Of a stretch of 64,000 bases of DNA, positions 14,693 to 23,847 are shown in pieces. Position 1 is the stretch's first letter; each line of letters starts with the position of its first letter. This stretch comes from JAIVJG01 sp964236735 (GTDB lineage: Bacteria; Acidobacteriota; Blastocatellia; Pyrinomonadales; Pyrinomonadaceae), in NCBI GenBank assembly GCA_964236735.1, contig CAXSFM010000010.1, positions 62,001 to 126,000 on the forward strand. Reading direction: 5' to 3'. Made by a program: the position numbers and the translations under genes. The notes beneath the pieces are model-generated. The model was not told where the DNA came from and ran no database searches. It worked only from the letters and a program-made list of their open reading frames with translations.

Positions 14693-16162
14693 TTAGCTAT
14701 AACGCCCCGTTTCCGTCAGGTCATCATAAATCATGCCGCGCCTGTCCTTCTTGGCTTTGGTGGCGGCGGTGTAGCCGCCTTCTTCGTTGCGGCTGATTTT
14801 GTTTTGCGCGTAGAGACCTTCGAGGGCGAGTTCGCAGGCCGAGACGACGAGCGCGGAGTCCCCGCGTTTGAAGTCAAAGGGGACGAGCACAAGGTCTATC
14901 AGTTCGGGCACATCCTGGAGGAGTGAGATGCATTCTTCCGCCGGGGCGGTGTCGGCGAGGCGGAGGTTGTGGCCTTCGTCGAACCAGCGGACGGCGCGCG
15001 AAAAGTCTATGCCGACGAAGTAGCCCTCGAAGATCTCGCCGGCGGCGCGTTTGATAAGATCGCGCGCGATTTTGCTTGCGCCGACTTGCTCGCCTTCGTA
15101 TTCGAGTTCCATCTTGCCGGTCATCGAAGGCGCGGCGGCGTAGATGTCGGAGATGCGCGGCACGATGTCTTCCTCTTCGGTCAGGAGCGCGCGGCGCTCG
15201 GCGTTCGAGACGACGGACTCTGTGACGGTGATGGGCAGGCGTTGCGAGACGCCGGAGCGTTTGTCTATGCGCTGATCGTCGCGCGCCTCGAACGCGATCT
15301 GCTCGATGGTGTCGCGAATGAAGTCTGGAATGTTGAGCGTGCCGGCGACGCCCTCGCGCTTCGTCCATGCTTCCTGTTTTGTAATCTCGACGCCGAGTTG
15401 CAGTTCAGTCGGGTAATGCGTCGTCACTTCCGCGCCGATGCGGTCTTTCAAGGGCGTGATGATTTTGCCGCGCGCCGTGTAGTCTTCCGGGTTGGCGGAG
15501 AAGACGAGCATCACGTCGAGCGGCAAGCGGACGGGATAGCCCTTAATCTGCACGTCGCCTTCCTGCATGATGTTGAAGAGTCCGACCTGAATTTTACCGG
15601 CGAGGTCTGGCAGTTCGTTGATGGCGAAGACTCCGCGATTCGCGCGCGGCAGCAGGCCGTAGTGAATCGTCAACTCGTCGCTCAACATGTGCCCGCCGCG
15701 CGCGGCCTTGATCGGGTCAACATCGCCGATGATGTCCGCGACGGTCACGTCGGGCGTGGCGAGTTTTTCGACGAAGCGCGCGTCGCGCTCGACCCACGCG
15801 ATGGGCGTCCGGTCGCCTTCGGATTCAATCAACTGCCGACCGTAGGCGCTGATGGGACGCAGCGGATCGTCGTTGACTTCGGAGCCGGCGATGACTGGAA
15901 TCTGCTCGTCGAGCAGGTTGACGAGTTGGCGGATGATGCGGCTCTTGGCCTGCCCGCGAAGTCCCAAGAGGATGAGATTGTGGCGCGCGAGGACGGCGTT
16001 CGTGATCTGCGGCACGACCGTCTCGTCGTAGCCGACGATGCCGGGAAAAATCTTTTCGCCCGCGCGCAGTTTGCGTAGAAGGTTGGCGCGCAGTTCGTCT
16101 TTCACCGAGCGCGTCTGGTAGTTCTGTGCCTTGAGTTCGCCGAGTGTTTTGGGTAATGCCAT
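14693..16162 (-). CDS. MoxR/Mg-chelatase-like AAA+ ATPase
   Basis: A 489-residue ATPase with a Walker A of the form GLRGQAKS near residues 66-73. Downstream come a GVFAINELPDLAGKIQVGL segment (Walker B-like, chelatase ChlI type), LVFSANPEDYTARGKIITPLKDR (sensor 1 and arginine finger region) and a C-terminal lid. With the VWA protein at 11971-13326 it should form a MoxR-type chaperone or metal-insertion machine, acting in the cytosol. The gene is first in a minus-strand series, followed by Uma2, a VapBC-like pair and the VWA gene. Its last 7 codons are duplicated at the scar at 13983-14072. Confidence 0.88.
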   Translation of the reverse strand: MALPKTLGELKAQNYQTRSVKDELRANLLRKLRAGEKIFPGIVGYDETVVPQITNAVLARHNLILLGLRGQAKSRIIRQLVNLLDEQIPVIAGSEVNDDPLRPISAYGRQLIESEGDRTPIAWVERDARFVEKLATPDVTVADIIGDVDPIKAARGGHMLSDELTIHYGLLPRANRGVFAINELPDLAGKIQVGLFNIMQEGDVQIKGYPVRLPLDVMLVFSANPEDYTARGKIITPLKDRIGAEVTTHYPTELQLGVEITKQEAWTKREGVAGTLNIPDFIRDTIEQIAFEARDDQRIDKRSGVSQRLPITVTESVVSNAERRALLTEEEDIVPRISDIYAAAPSMTGKMELEYEGEQVGASKIARDLIKRAAGEIFEGYFVGIDFSRAVRWFDEGHNLRLADTAPAEECISLLQDVPELIDLVLVPFDFKRGDSALVVSACELALEGLYAQNKISRNEEGGYTAATKAKKDRRGMIYDDLTETGRYS

Positions 16163-16173
16163 CTTCTTAAATC

Positions 16174-18174
16174 CTATCCCTTGTTTGATTGATGATTGCC
16201 GTTAGAAACGCCGCGCGCGTTGATGAGCGCGGCCAGAGCTTGCGCGAGCGTGCGGTGCGTCCGCATCCCCTCAAGGTCGAGTCCGAGTCCGACCAGACTC
16301 TGCGCGGCGTGCGCGCTGACGCCCGTCACGATGGCTTCCGCGCCGATTAAACGGAGCGCCGAGACGAGGTTGCCGAGATTGCCGACCGCGTGCGAGTCAA
16401 CGATGCGCGCGCCCGTAATGTCTATGATGCAGGCGCGCGCGCCAGTGCGCCTGACTTCGTTGAGAGCGGCGTCGGTCGCGCGCGTCATCCGCAGAGTGTC
16501 GAGCGAGCCGATGAGCGGCAGCACAAGCACGCCGGGCAGCACGGGCACGACCGGCGTCGAAACTTCTTCGAGCATCCGCTCGCGCTCTTCGCTCAGGCGC
16601 GCGAGTTGCGCTTCGACGCGCTTGCGCTCGATGCCCTGCGCGATGGTGTTCGACACGGAGGCGAGCGTCTCCAGTGTGTCGTCGGCGAGCGGCTGGCGCG
16701 CGAACATCGCCATCACGCCGAGCAGCCGCCCGCCGACGATTAAAGGATACCCGGCGAACGAGACCATTCCCTCCTGCTTCGCCCATGCCTGATCGCCGAC
16801 CTCCGGGTCGCCGACGACCGCGTTAGTCAGGTGCGGCTGCCCGGACGCGGCGATGCGCCCGATCTTAAACTCGCCGACGGGGACGCGCCCGTGCGCGCCG
16901 TCGAGGTGCGTGTATATGCCCGCGCTCGCCTGTAGCTCAAGCACTTGCTCCGCCTCGTTGAGCGTCCAGATGCGCGCGAAGGCGGCGTCCAGATGCGCGA
17001 CAATGGCGGCGGCGCAACGCTGGAGAATATTACGCAGAGGCTCGTTGCCGGCCAGCGCGACGCCGACATCCGCACCGAGCGCGGACTGGCGCGAGCGTCG
17101 CAGCAACTCCGCGCCCGCCTGTTTGTGTTCGGTGATGTCTGTGTTCGTCCCGATCCACTTGACGATCTCGCCGCTCGCATCGCGGATGGGCAAAGCCCTG
17201 CCGATGTGCCAGCGATACTGCGCGTCCGGCTCGCGACGCAGTCGAAATTCGGTTTCGTATGGATCGCCGGTGCGGAGAGACTTCGACCAACGCTCGGCGG
17301 TCGCGGGCAAGTCGTCCGCGTGGACAACCGCCTGCCAGCCCGCGCCGAGAACTTTCTCCGACGTGCTGTCGAAATAGTCGAGCGTGCGCTGGTTGACGTA
17401 ATCGAGCGCGCCGTCGGGCTGCGCCGTCCAGACTTGCTGCGGCAACACTTCCGTCAACGAGCGATATTTCTGTTCGCTTGCCCGCAGAGCGTCGCCCTGT
17501 TCGGTCGTCAAGACGAGCGCGCGACGGTAACTGTTCGAGACGGCGTAGAGTTGTTGCCGCGCGATGAAGGCGAGCAAGCCTCCGAACAGAATGGCGAGGA
17601 CGACGCTCGCCAGAATCGTGTTCCGCGTCCCGCTCTGCGCGTTCGCGGCGCGCGCGTGCCGCAAATCTTCTTCCTCTTTCGTGAAGTCAGCGAACACGGC
17701 GCGCATCGCGTCCATCCGTCGCTTGCCCTCGCTGGTCGCCATGCGCGCCGAATAGTCGCCGCCCGTATCACGGAGGTCAATCAACTCTCGCCCGTATGCC
17801 AACCACTCCGGCAAAATTGCGCCGACTTCGTCGAGGCGGCGGATTTGCTCCGGGTTGTCCGAGACGAGTTGGCGTAAACGGTCGAACTCCGGGGCGACGC
17901 GCGTGCTCGCTTGATTGTACGGCTCAAGAAATTCCGGCTTCCCCGTCAGCAGATAACCGCGCCGCCCCGTCTCCATGTCCACCAGAAGTTTTTCGACGAG
18001 GTTGACCTGCGCGATCACTTCGTCCGTGTGCTCGACCCATCGCGAGAGCGTGAGCAGGCGATTGATCTGCCACAAGAGCGCGCCCGTCAGCAAGCCCATC
18101 AGGATGAGCGGAATCGCAATCGCGCGGACGAGCGTGCGTCTGAACTTGCGGTGACTGATTTGTTCTTCCGTCAT
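16174..18174 (-). CDS. CHASE3-PAS-GAF-STAS sensor (RsbR/stressosome-like)
   Basis: A 666-residue membrane protein. TM helix at ~14-38, a helical CHASE3-like sensor (~40-185, HTDEVIAQVNLVEKLLVDMETGRRGYLLTGKPEF), a second TM (~188-210), PAS with PAC (~233-352, ending WIGTNTDITEHKQ), GAF (~375-515) and a C-terminal STAS domain (~543-655, with ACIIDITGARIVDSHAVGNLG). There is no kinase or output enzyme domain, so signalling must pass through the STAS domain, as in RsbR-type stressosome proteins. The conserved Ser/Thr sites of that group are plausible in IVDSHAV. It starts 12 bases upstream of the AAA+ gene and could share its transcript. No RsbS/RsbT partner is in the window. Confidence 0.85.
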   Translation of the reverse strand: MTEEQISHRKFRRTLVRAIAIPLILMGLLTGALLWQINRLLTLSRWVEHTDEVIAQVNLVEKLLVDMETGRRGYLLTGKPEFLEPYNQASTRVAPEFDRLRQLVSDNPEQIRRLDEVGAILPEWLAYGRELIDLRDTGGDYSARMATSEGKRRMDAMRAVFADFTKEEEDLRHARAANAQSGTRNTILASVVLAILFGGLLAFIARQQLYAVSNSYRRALVLTTEQGDALRASEQKYRSLTEVLPQQVWTAQPDGALDYVNQRTLDYFDSTSEKVLGAGWQAVVHADDLPATAERWSKSLRTGDPYETEFRLRREPDAQYRWHIGRALPIRDASGEIVKWIGTNTDITEHKQAGAELLRRSRQSALGADVGVALAGNEPLRNILQRCAAAIVAHLDAAFARIWTLNEAEQVLELQASAGIYTHLDGAHGRVPVGEFKIGRIAASGQPHLTNAVVGDPEVGDQAWAKQEGMVSFAGYPLIVGGRLLGVMAMFARQPLADDTLETLASVSNTIAQGIERKRVEAQLARLSEERERMLEEVSTPVVPVLPGVLVLPLIGSLDTLRMTRATDAALNEVRRTGARACIIDITGARIVDSHAVGNLGNLVSALRLIGAEAIVTGVSAHAAQSLVGLGLDLEGMRTHRTLAQALAALINARGVSNGNHQSNKG

Positions 18175-18259
18175 CTCTTCGTTTCATCCTCTGCGGCCAC
18201 GAGCGTCAGATTCCAAACCGCGCGGACTTTCCACACGACATGAAATCGTTCCGCGTTGA

Positions 18260-19867
18260 CTAGGGTGCGAGGTAGTTGCCTTCTGCGTTGCGTGTGATTA
18301 GATCATCAGCTTCGAGCTTTTCCAGATGCGCGAGGACGGCGCGCTCCGCCATCTTGAGCATTTTCGGATGCACGTCCGTATAGACGCGCGCGACGATTTC
18401 TGCCAGAGTCCCCGCGCCTGCGCCGATTGCCGCCAGAATGTCGCGCTCGCGCTCAAGCCTGTGCGCGATGTACTCGTCAATCTTCGCGCGCGGATTGCCG
18501 ACCGCCGGGCCATGTCCGCCGAATAAAACTTTGAGATGCGGCAAGCTTTTGTAACGCTCAAGCGTCTCAAGATATGCGCGCACGTCGCCTTCGGGCGGGT
18601 CAATCAAAACCGAGCCAAGCCCGACGATGTTATCGCCCGTGATGAGCGCGCCAACTCGTTCTTCATAAAATGAGAGATGCCCGCGCGTATGTCCCGGCGT
18701 GTGCATCGCGCGCAAAATAATAGGCGGCTCGCCGTCGAGTTTAATCATATCGCCGTCTTCAATGAGACGGTCAACCTGAACGCTTCCCTCAAGCGGCGCG
18801 GCGGTCAACTCATGCGCCGCGACATTCACATCAAGTTGATGTTTCGCGCGCAAATGTTCGCGCAGAGCGTTGACGCCGCCGACGTGGTCGGGGTGCAGGT
18901 GCGTCAGAATAATCTCGCGCAAGCGTCGGCCTGCGTCGAGCAGTTCGTCAACGTACTCGTGAAGCGCGGTCTGCTCGTCTTCGTAGGGCGAGGCCGGATC
19001 AATAATGACGAAATCATTCGTGCCGACGAGGTAACAGTTCGTCGTCGTCGCGGGCGGGCGCGTCGGCGTCCGTTGGGGAAAGCAGACGAAGCCGGGCAAG
19101 AACTCTATGCGCCGGACGGGTTCGCGGTGCGCCTGCGGCACGCTCAGGAAACGTTCGATGAGATCGTCTGTCAGGCCACCCGCGAGCGTCTTCACAGCGT
19201 GGATGACCGGCGGCGCGACGAGCGCGTCCGAGTTTTGCCAGCGCGCGTAAGCCTCGCGCGCCGTCGTCCAACCGCCCTCGTCAAACTCGCCTGAGAGAAT
19301 GCGCGGCTCCTGTTTGCGCGGGCAGTTGGCGAGGAAAAAAAACGTGTCGAAGCGTCGCGGGCTGAACGGCGGCGTCACCCAACGACCGGCGAAACGAAAG
19401 TCCGCCGCGTCCAGATGCAAACCGTAATGCGCGAGCAATTCCGCGAACGACATGCGCCCCGACGCGAGATCGTCGTGGACAGATGCGAGTTGTCCCTTCG
19501 TCAAATTCTCCGCGCCGCGCGCGAGAAGGACGCCGGCTTCCTCGAACAACTCGCGCGCCGCGCACGCGATCATCGTCGCCGTCTCGCCGTCGTCTTCGGG
19601 CGCGTGCGCGACCTCGACCGAAGCATCCGCCTCGTCACGCTGCCCGCCGGGAAAAGCGTAGAAGCCGCCGAGGAACGCCATCCGCTCGCTACGTCGCGCC
19701 CAGAAAATTTCCGGGTCGCCCGCGCTCGCGCCCTCACGCAAAAGGATGACGACGGCGGCATCCTTCGCTGTGGCAATCATCGCCTGCGGCGCTTGCGCTG
19801 TCGCACGCGCGCCCTCATCGCGCGTGCCTTCCGTCGTCGCACTTTGTGTCTTGCTCACTTCGCTCAC
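18260..19867 (-). CDS. NUDIX hydrolase fused to metallo-beta-lactamase-fold hydrolase
   Basis: A 535-residue two-domain enzyme. Residues ~30-240 are a NUDT19-like NUDIX domain: FLGGFYAFPGGQRDEAD at 65-81 and, after a long insertion, ARELFEEAGVLL (104-115). Residues ~265-530 are an LACTB2/glyoxalase II-like MBL domain with THLHPDHVGG, TPGHTRGHLSFY and a winged-helix-like C-terminal tail. NUDT19-type NUDIX enzymes cleave CoA-type pyrophosphates, while LACTB2-like proteins cleave RNA or thioesters. The fusion suggests sequential steps on one substrate, for example an acyl-CoA. No signal peptide is seen. The reaction is inferred. Confidence 0.88.
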   Translation of the reverse strand: MSEVSKTQSATTEGTRDEGARATAQAPQAMIATAKDAAVVILLREGASAGDPEIFWARRSERMAFLGGFYAFPGGQRDEADASVEVAHAPEDDGETATMIACAARELFEEAGVLLARGAENLTKGQLASVHDDLASGRMSFAELLAHYGLHLDAADFRFAGRWVTPPFSPRRFDTFFFLANCPRKQEPRILSGEFDEGGWTTAREAYARWQNSDALVAPPVIHAVKTLAGGLTDDLIERFLSVPQAHREPVRRIEFLPGFVCFPQRTPTRPPATTTNCYLVGTNDFVIIDPASPYEDEQTALHEYVDELLDAGRRLREIILTHLHPDHVGGVNALREHLRAKHQLDVNVAAHELTAAPLEGSVQVDRLIEDGDMIKLDGEPPIILRAMHTPGHTRGHLSFYEERVGALITGDNIVGLGSVLIDPPEGDVRAYLETLERYKSLPHLKVLFGGHGPAVGNPRAKIDEYIAHRLERERDILAAIGAGAGTLAEIVARVYTDVHPKMLKMAERAVLAHLEKLEADDLITRNAEGNYLAP

Positions 19868-19966
19868 GTCAGTTTACGTCGTCTTCAATCAACGTCTTAA
19901 ACGCACTTCGACTTCTCTCCAGTCGAAAAGAAGAGCGCCGCAGACACGCTCTCCTTGATTCTTCTG

Positions 19967-20012
19967 TCTTCACTTTTGCCTTATGCCCTTTGCCTTTTGC
20001 CTTACTTACTCC
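19967..20012 (-). repeat. AAAAGGC/AAAAGTG-class tandem repeat, single arm
   Basis: TTGCCTTATGCCCTTTGCCTTTTGCC-type tract preceded by CTTCACTTTT. It lies immediately after the stop codon of the YedY-like gene. It is the same sequence class as the arms at 23666-23779 and 52214-52252, but no opposite arm is evident here. Confidence 0.7.
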
Positions 20013-20013
20013 C

Positions 20014-20700
20014 TCACCCTTGCCAGCGAAAACGTTCGCCGTCGCCTCCGTTCCAGGGATTGCCGCGCATGTGATAGCCGCCCTCTTCCCAGAAACCGGC
20101 GTGGTCTTCGGCGTGAAACGAAATGCCCTTAATCCATTTCGCGGACTTCCACGCATAAAGTTGCGGCACGATGAGACGCACCGGGCCGCCGTGCGCGGGC
20201 GGGATCGGGTTGCCGTCGTGCGACCAGGCGAAGAGCGCGTCTTCGGCGAGGAAATATTCGATGGGCAGATTCGTCGTCCAGCCGTGATCGTAAGCGTGCG
20301 CGACGACGAACTTCGCTTCCGCCTTGACGCCCGCAAGCCGCGCCACTTCGCGCGTCGAGACGCCGCTCCATACGTTGTCGAGCCGCGACCAGCGCGTCAC
20401 GCAATGAAAGTCCGCATAGACTTTCACCGCCGGCAATTTCATAAACTCGTCGAGCGGCCAATGCAAAGAGTTTTCCACCAGCCCGCCGACCTCGAACGAC
20501 CACGTCGCGAGATCAACTTTCGGCGTCCCATGCGCGTCGAGCACAGGCCACTTGCGCGTGCGCGTCTGACCCGGCGGGACGCGCTGCTCGCGTCGCGTGT
20601 CCGGGCTGACGATCACATCATCCGCGCCCAACTCTTCGGGACGACGCGGCTCCGCTTGCTGATAATCCGTGTCGCGAAAAATGTTATCGAGAAAGCTCAT
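20014..20700 (-). CDS. Sulfite-oxidase-fold molybdopterin oxidoreductase (YedY/MsrP-like, cytosolic form)
   Basis: A 228-residue protein of the oxidoreductase molybdopterin-binding family. The molybdenum-ligating Cys is visible as FHCVTRWS (C100), followed by WSGVSTREVARLAGV, SHDGNPIPPAHGGPVRLIVPQLYAWKSAKW and a C-terminal PWNGG. YedY/MsrP of Gram-negatives is exported by Tat and repairs methionine sulfoxide; this version lacks a Tat signal and should stay in the cytosol. An ATG two codons earlier (20706) is also possible. No partner membrane cytochrome (MsrQ) is nearby. The substrate is unknown. Confidence 0.88.
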   Translation of the reverse strand: MSFLDNIFRDTDYQQAEPRRPEELGADDVIVSPDTRREQRVPPGQTRTRKWPVLDAHGTPKVDLATWSFEVGGLVENSLHWPLDEFMKLPAVKVYADFHCVTRWSRLDNVWSGVSTREVARLAGVKAEAKFVVAHAYDHGWTTNLPIEYFLAEDALFAWSHDGNPIPPAHGGPVRLIVPQLYAWKSAKWIKGISFHAEDHAGFWEEGGYHMRGNPWNGGDGERFRWQG

Positions 20701-20708
20701 AAGCATTC

Positions 20709-20841
20709 AAAAGCAGTGACGAGTGACGAGTGACAAGTATGAACGAGTAACAAGCAGCGTTAAGCAGTGAGGAGCGACGTATGAGAGTCGGAAAGTTGTC
20801 TTCCGCTCGTCACTCGTCACTGCTTTTGCTTGTCACTGCTT
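20709..20841. repeat. GTGACGA-class heptamer repeat, inverted arms
   Basis: Left arm AGCAGTGACGAGTGACGAGT(GACAAG) at 20711-20736. Right arm CTCGTCACTCGTCACTGCTTTT and a second CTTGTCACTGCTTTCGTC at 20806-20845. It sits between two minus-strand genes; the stop codon of the gene at 20833-21261 (GGACGAAAGCAGTGA in coding sense) is inside the repeat. Confidence 0.85.
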
Positions 20842-21261
20842 TCGTCCTCGCTCCGCTATTTTTATCAACTCTTCCGGCATCCACTTGCCGATGCCTTTCT
20901 CCGTCACGCCGCGAATACCGACGCTGCGGTCGTGCCATTCGTCCGCCGTCCCCGTGTGCCCGCGCTCGCGCTCGTAGCGGATAGTTTGTTCGAGGCTGAG
21001 AAGAATTCCGTTGATGATCTCGCGCCAGTTTTCCGTCTGGATGCCGCGCCGGATGATGGAGAGTCCCGCCGACCAATCTTCTTCGGGCGCGCGCGCGTCC
21101 TGCTCGGGAATGGCGAGCAGGTGCATCGGCGGCATCGGCGAATTGTTGTACTCCGTGAAGAGACGCGCGCGTAAATCCTTGAGCGACATCTGCGAATTTT
21201 CACGGGCGAGCGCCTGCGCGCGACGGAAAATGTCGGATACGGTCGTTTGTTCTGTGGACAT
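20833..21261 (-). CDS. Conserved-looking hypothetical cytosolic protein
   Basis: A 142-residue soluble protein that I do not recognise. It is mostly helical and charged (FRRAQALARENSQMSLKDLRARL, then a Pro-rich turn NNSPMPPMHLLAIPEQD, and ILLSLEQTIRYERERG). There is no signal peptide, membrane segment or Cys motif. It is transcribed toward the YedY-like gene with a heptamer repeat between them; the last codons (GRKQ, stop) are formed by that repeat, so the natural end may have been altered by repeat insertion. Codon usage is like its neighbours, and a real gene is likely. Confidence 0.65.
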   Translation of the reverse strand: MSTEQTTVSDIFRRAQALARENSQMSLKDLRARLFTEYNNSPMPPMHLLAIPEQDARAPEEDWSAGLSIIRRGIQTENWREIINGILLSLEQTIRYERERGHTGTADEWHDRSVGIRGVTEKGIGKWMPEELIKIAERGRKQ

Positions 21262-21461
21262 CAGGCGTCAAAACCTCTTCTCTGTTTTGGTGTTTCGCGT
21301 TGCAGATAATTTATACCATTTGCCATTTCAACACCATCAAGCGGCCACTCTCAAACTCGAATGCTCGTCGCGCATGACATGGCCTTGCGTAAACGGTTCG
21401 TCGCCTTCATCATGTCCGCTCATCTTTTGAGAAAATTTAGAGTCAAGGGGCCACAGTTAAC

Positions 21462-22838
21462 GTGTCTGAAATCGTCTCTGTCGAACCTGCTGCGCCGACG
21501 CAGCCTGATGCGTCCATCAACGCGCCGACAGCTTGCCCGGTCTGCGGTCGTGAATCAGCCGAAGGACTCATCGCCTTCGACAGCATCCCGGAGCATCTGA
21601 AGAAACCCGTCGCGGCCAACGCGCTGACGGGAGGCGAAGTGTCGGCGGTCTGTCCTCGTTGCGTTCAATTATTCGAGCGCGCGCACAGAGACCTCGCCGC
21701 GCACGCAGCCATCTTCGAGCAGGGCGGCTACGTGCTGCCGACGCCTTTGCGAATGGGCGCGGACGAGCGTTTTACGGGGCGCGGCGTGACCGTCGCCTTT
21801 CTCGATTCAGGCTTCTACGCGCACCCGGATTTGACGATGCCGCAGTCGCGCATTCTCGCCTACCACAACATCGCGCGGGGCGGCGACCAGTCAACGCTTG
21901 AGACGAGCGACCCTGCGAGCTGGCACGGCATGATGACTTCCGTCGTCGCCGCCGGCAACGGCGCACTCTCGCGTGGTTTCTATCGCAGTATCGCGCCGGA
22001 CGCGAACGTCGTCCTCGTCAAGGTCAGCCGCTCCGGGCGCATCAGGGAAAGCGAACTGCGACGCGGGCTGTTGTGGGTGATGGAGCATCGCGAGCAATAC
22101 AACATTCGCGTCCTCAACATCTCTGCGGGCGGCGACTTCAACGAATCGTATCTGCACAACGCACTCTCGCGCGCCATCGAACGCGCGGTGCGCGCCGGTC
22201 TCATCATCGTGTGCGCCGTCGGCAACTCCGGCCACGAACCCGGCCATCCGGTGCTGCCGCCGGCCAGCGCGCCCTCGACCATCGCCGTCGGCGGACTTGA
22301 CGACCATAACTCGCTCGACCGCGCGCGTCGCGGGATGTATCGCTCGTCCTACGGCCCGACGTTTGATGGACTCCAGAAGCCGGAAGTGATCGCGCCCGGC
22401 ATCTGGGTTCCCGCGCCGATTCTGCCGCACACGCCGACGCACGCCGAAGCCGAACTCTACGCCACGCTCGACCGCGCGCCCGACGAACGACTCCACGCGA
22501 TTCTCGAAGCCAACCGCGACGTTGACCGCGACCTCTACAACGCGCGCGAACTGCCCGCGCATCTCCTGCGCCACCTCATCACCATCAAACTGCACGAGGC
22601 GGACGTGATCAGTGAGCATTACAAATACGTGGACGGCACTTCATTCGCCGCGCCCATCGTCTCTTCGATCATCGCCTGTATGCTCGAAGCCAATCCGCAT
22701 CTCACGCCACAACAGGTCAAGCGCATCCTGATGGACACGGCGGAGCGTCTGCCAGATGTCGAGGTTGACCGGCAGGGCTGGGGCGTCGTCTCGCCCGCGC
22801 GCGCCGTCGAACTCGCGCTCGCGTTGCGACCTCGTTGA
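21462..22838 (+). CDS. Cytosolic subtilisin-like serine peptidase with N-terminal zinc ribbon
   Basis: A 458-residue S8-family peptidase. The catalytic triad is D115 (FLDSGF), H155 (WHGMM) and S394 (DGTSFAAP), with the oxyanion Asn in VGNSGHEPG. An N-terminal zinc-ribbon-like element is present (CPVCG at 25-29 and CPRC at 64-67). No signal peptide is present and the start is GTG at 21462, so the enzyme is probably intracellular. An insertion of about 80 residues (PHTPTHAEAELYATLD to the LHEADVISEHYK region) separates the Asn and Ser blocks. Substrates are unknown; it is flanked by unrelated genes. Confidence 0.92.
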   Translation: MSEIVSVEPAAPTQPDASINAPTACPVCGRESAEGLIAFDSIPEHLKKPVAANALTGGEVSAVCPRCVQLFERAHRDLAAHAAIFEQGGYVLPTPLRMGADERFTGRGVTVAFLDSGFYAHPDLTMPQSRILAYHNIARGGDQSTLETSDPASWHGMMTSVVAAGNGALSRGFYRSIAPDANVVLVKVSRSGRIRESELRRGLLWVMEHREQYNIRVLNISAGGDFNESYLHNALSRAIERAVRAGLIIVCAVGNSGHEPGHPVLPPASAPSTIAVGGLDDHNSLDRARRGMYRSSYGPTFDGLQKPEVIAPGIWVPAPILPHTPTHAEAELYATLDRAPDERLHAILEANRDVDRDLYNARELPAHLLRHLITIKLHEADVISEHYKYVDGTSFAAPIVSSIIACMLEANPHLTPQQVKRILMDTAERLPDVEVDRQGWGVVSPARAVELALALRPR

Positions 22839-23018
22839 GCGCGCGGCACTTCTTAACGGGCATGTGAGAATCCGTCACCTGTCGAGTTTTTGCGGCACTC
22901 GTTCACGTTCTTTCTTCAATTTATCATCTTCAAAAGCCTCTGTTAACGCCTGCGGCATGTGGTATGAGCATTGCTTAAAGCCTTCTGCCGGAATTTTGTC
23001 CTGGGAGTTTGAAGAGAA

Positions 23019-23678
23019 ATGTTGAGAGAAGAATTCGCGGGCGCAAGCAAGGCGAGCGTCTCGTTTTTGTCGCCGCTTGAGAAGCGCATGGCGCGGCGCG
23101 TGTTGCCGAAGATACCGTCGTGGCTGGAGACTTATCATCTCACGCTGCTGACGATTCTGTGGAGCGGACTGATTATCCTGTTCGGCTACTTCGCCTCGAC
23201 TGACATACGCTGGTTGTGGGCGGTCTCGCTCGTCATCGTCTTGCAGTACGTGACGGACTTTTTCGACGGCAAGATCGGAAAATACCGTGATACGGGACTC
23301 GTCAGGTGGGGATTCTATATGGATCACCTGCTCGACTATTTTTTTCTCTGCGGCGAACTGCTCGTCTATGCGTTCCTGCTGCCGGAAGGCTCGCGCTTCC
23401 AGATTTTTTACGTCTTCGCCGTCTTCTGCGGATACATGATGAGTTCCTTTCTCGCCATCACCGCGACGGGCAGCTTTCGCATCACACACATGAAATTCGG
23501 CCCGACGGAATTTCGCATCGCCCTCATCATCATCAACACGCTCTTCATTTTTTTCGGCACGCGCTATCTCGCCAAAGGCCTGCGCTACGTCGCCATCGGC
23601 GGCATCATCATGCTGGCGGTCGTCATCTATCGCACGCAGAAAGAAATCTGGCGACTCGATATGGAAGTAAAAAGGTAA
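23019..23678 (+). CDS. CDP-alcohol phosphatidyltransferase-like membrane protein
   Basis: A 219-residue integral membrane protein with about six TM helices. The CDP-OH-P motif is present in modified form: DFFDGKIGKYRDTG...MDHLLD (D80, D83, G84, D102, D106). The usual Ala-Arg is Gly-Lys and the spacing to the Gly is one residue longer. The four metal Asp residues are intact, so transfer of a phosphatidyl or similar group from a CDP-linked donor is plausible, in the inner membrane. The alcohol substrate cannot be named. The final codons (EVKR, stop) run into an AAAAGGC-class repeat. Confidence 0.82.
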   Translation: MLREEFAGASKASVSFLSPLEKRMARRVLPKIPSWLETYHLTLLTILWSGLIILFGYFASTDIRWLWAVSLVIVLQYVTDFFDGKIGKYRDTGLVRWGFYMDHLLDYFFLCGELLVYAFLLPEGSRFQIFYVFAVFCGYMMSSFLAITATGSFRITHMKFGPTEFRIALIIINTLFIFFGTRYLAKGLRYVAIGGIIMLAVVIYRTQKEIWRLDMEVKR

Positions 23679-23779
23679 AAGTAAAAAGGCAAAAATGAGG
23701 ACGAAAGGCAGTCGCCCCGTCTTCACTTTTGCCTTTTGCCTTTTTACTTTTGCCTTCCTTGCTTTTTACTTTTACCTTC
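23666..23779. repeat. AAAAGGC/AAAAGTA-class repeat, inverted arms
   Basis: Left arm AAGTAAAAAGGTAAAAGTAA(AAAGGCAAAA) at 23666-23695. Right arm TTTTGCCTTTTGCCTTTTTA, then CTTTTGCC and CTTTTTACTTTTACCTT, to 23779. It overlaps the stop codon of the CDP-alcohol transferase gene. It could fold into a long hairpin and act as a terminator. Confidence 0.85.
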
Positions 23780-23847
23780 CCCCTGTGCCACAATTCCGCG
23801 CACACCATTCAGTAAAAATTTAATCACAGATTTTGGAGATGACACAC

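Noticed and set aside
14969..16078. Long plus-strand frame of 369 codons opposite the AAA+ gene
   Set aside because: It is antisense to a protein with clear Walker and chelatase motifs; long antisense frames are expected at this GC content.
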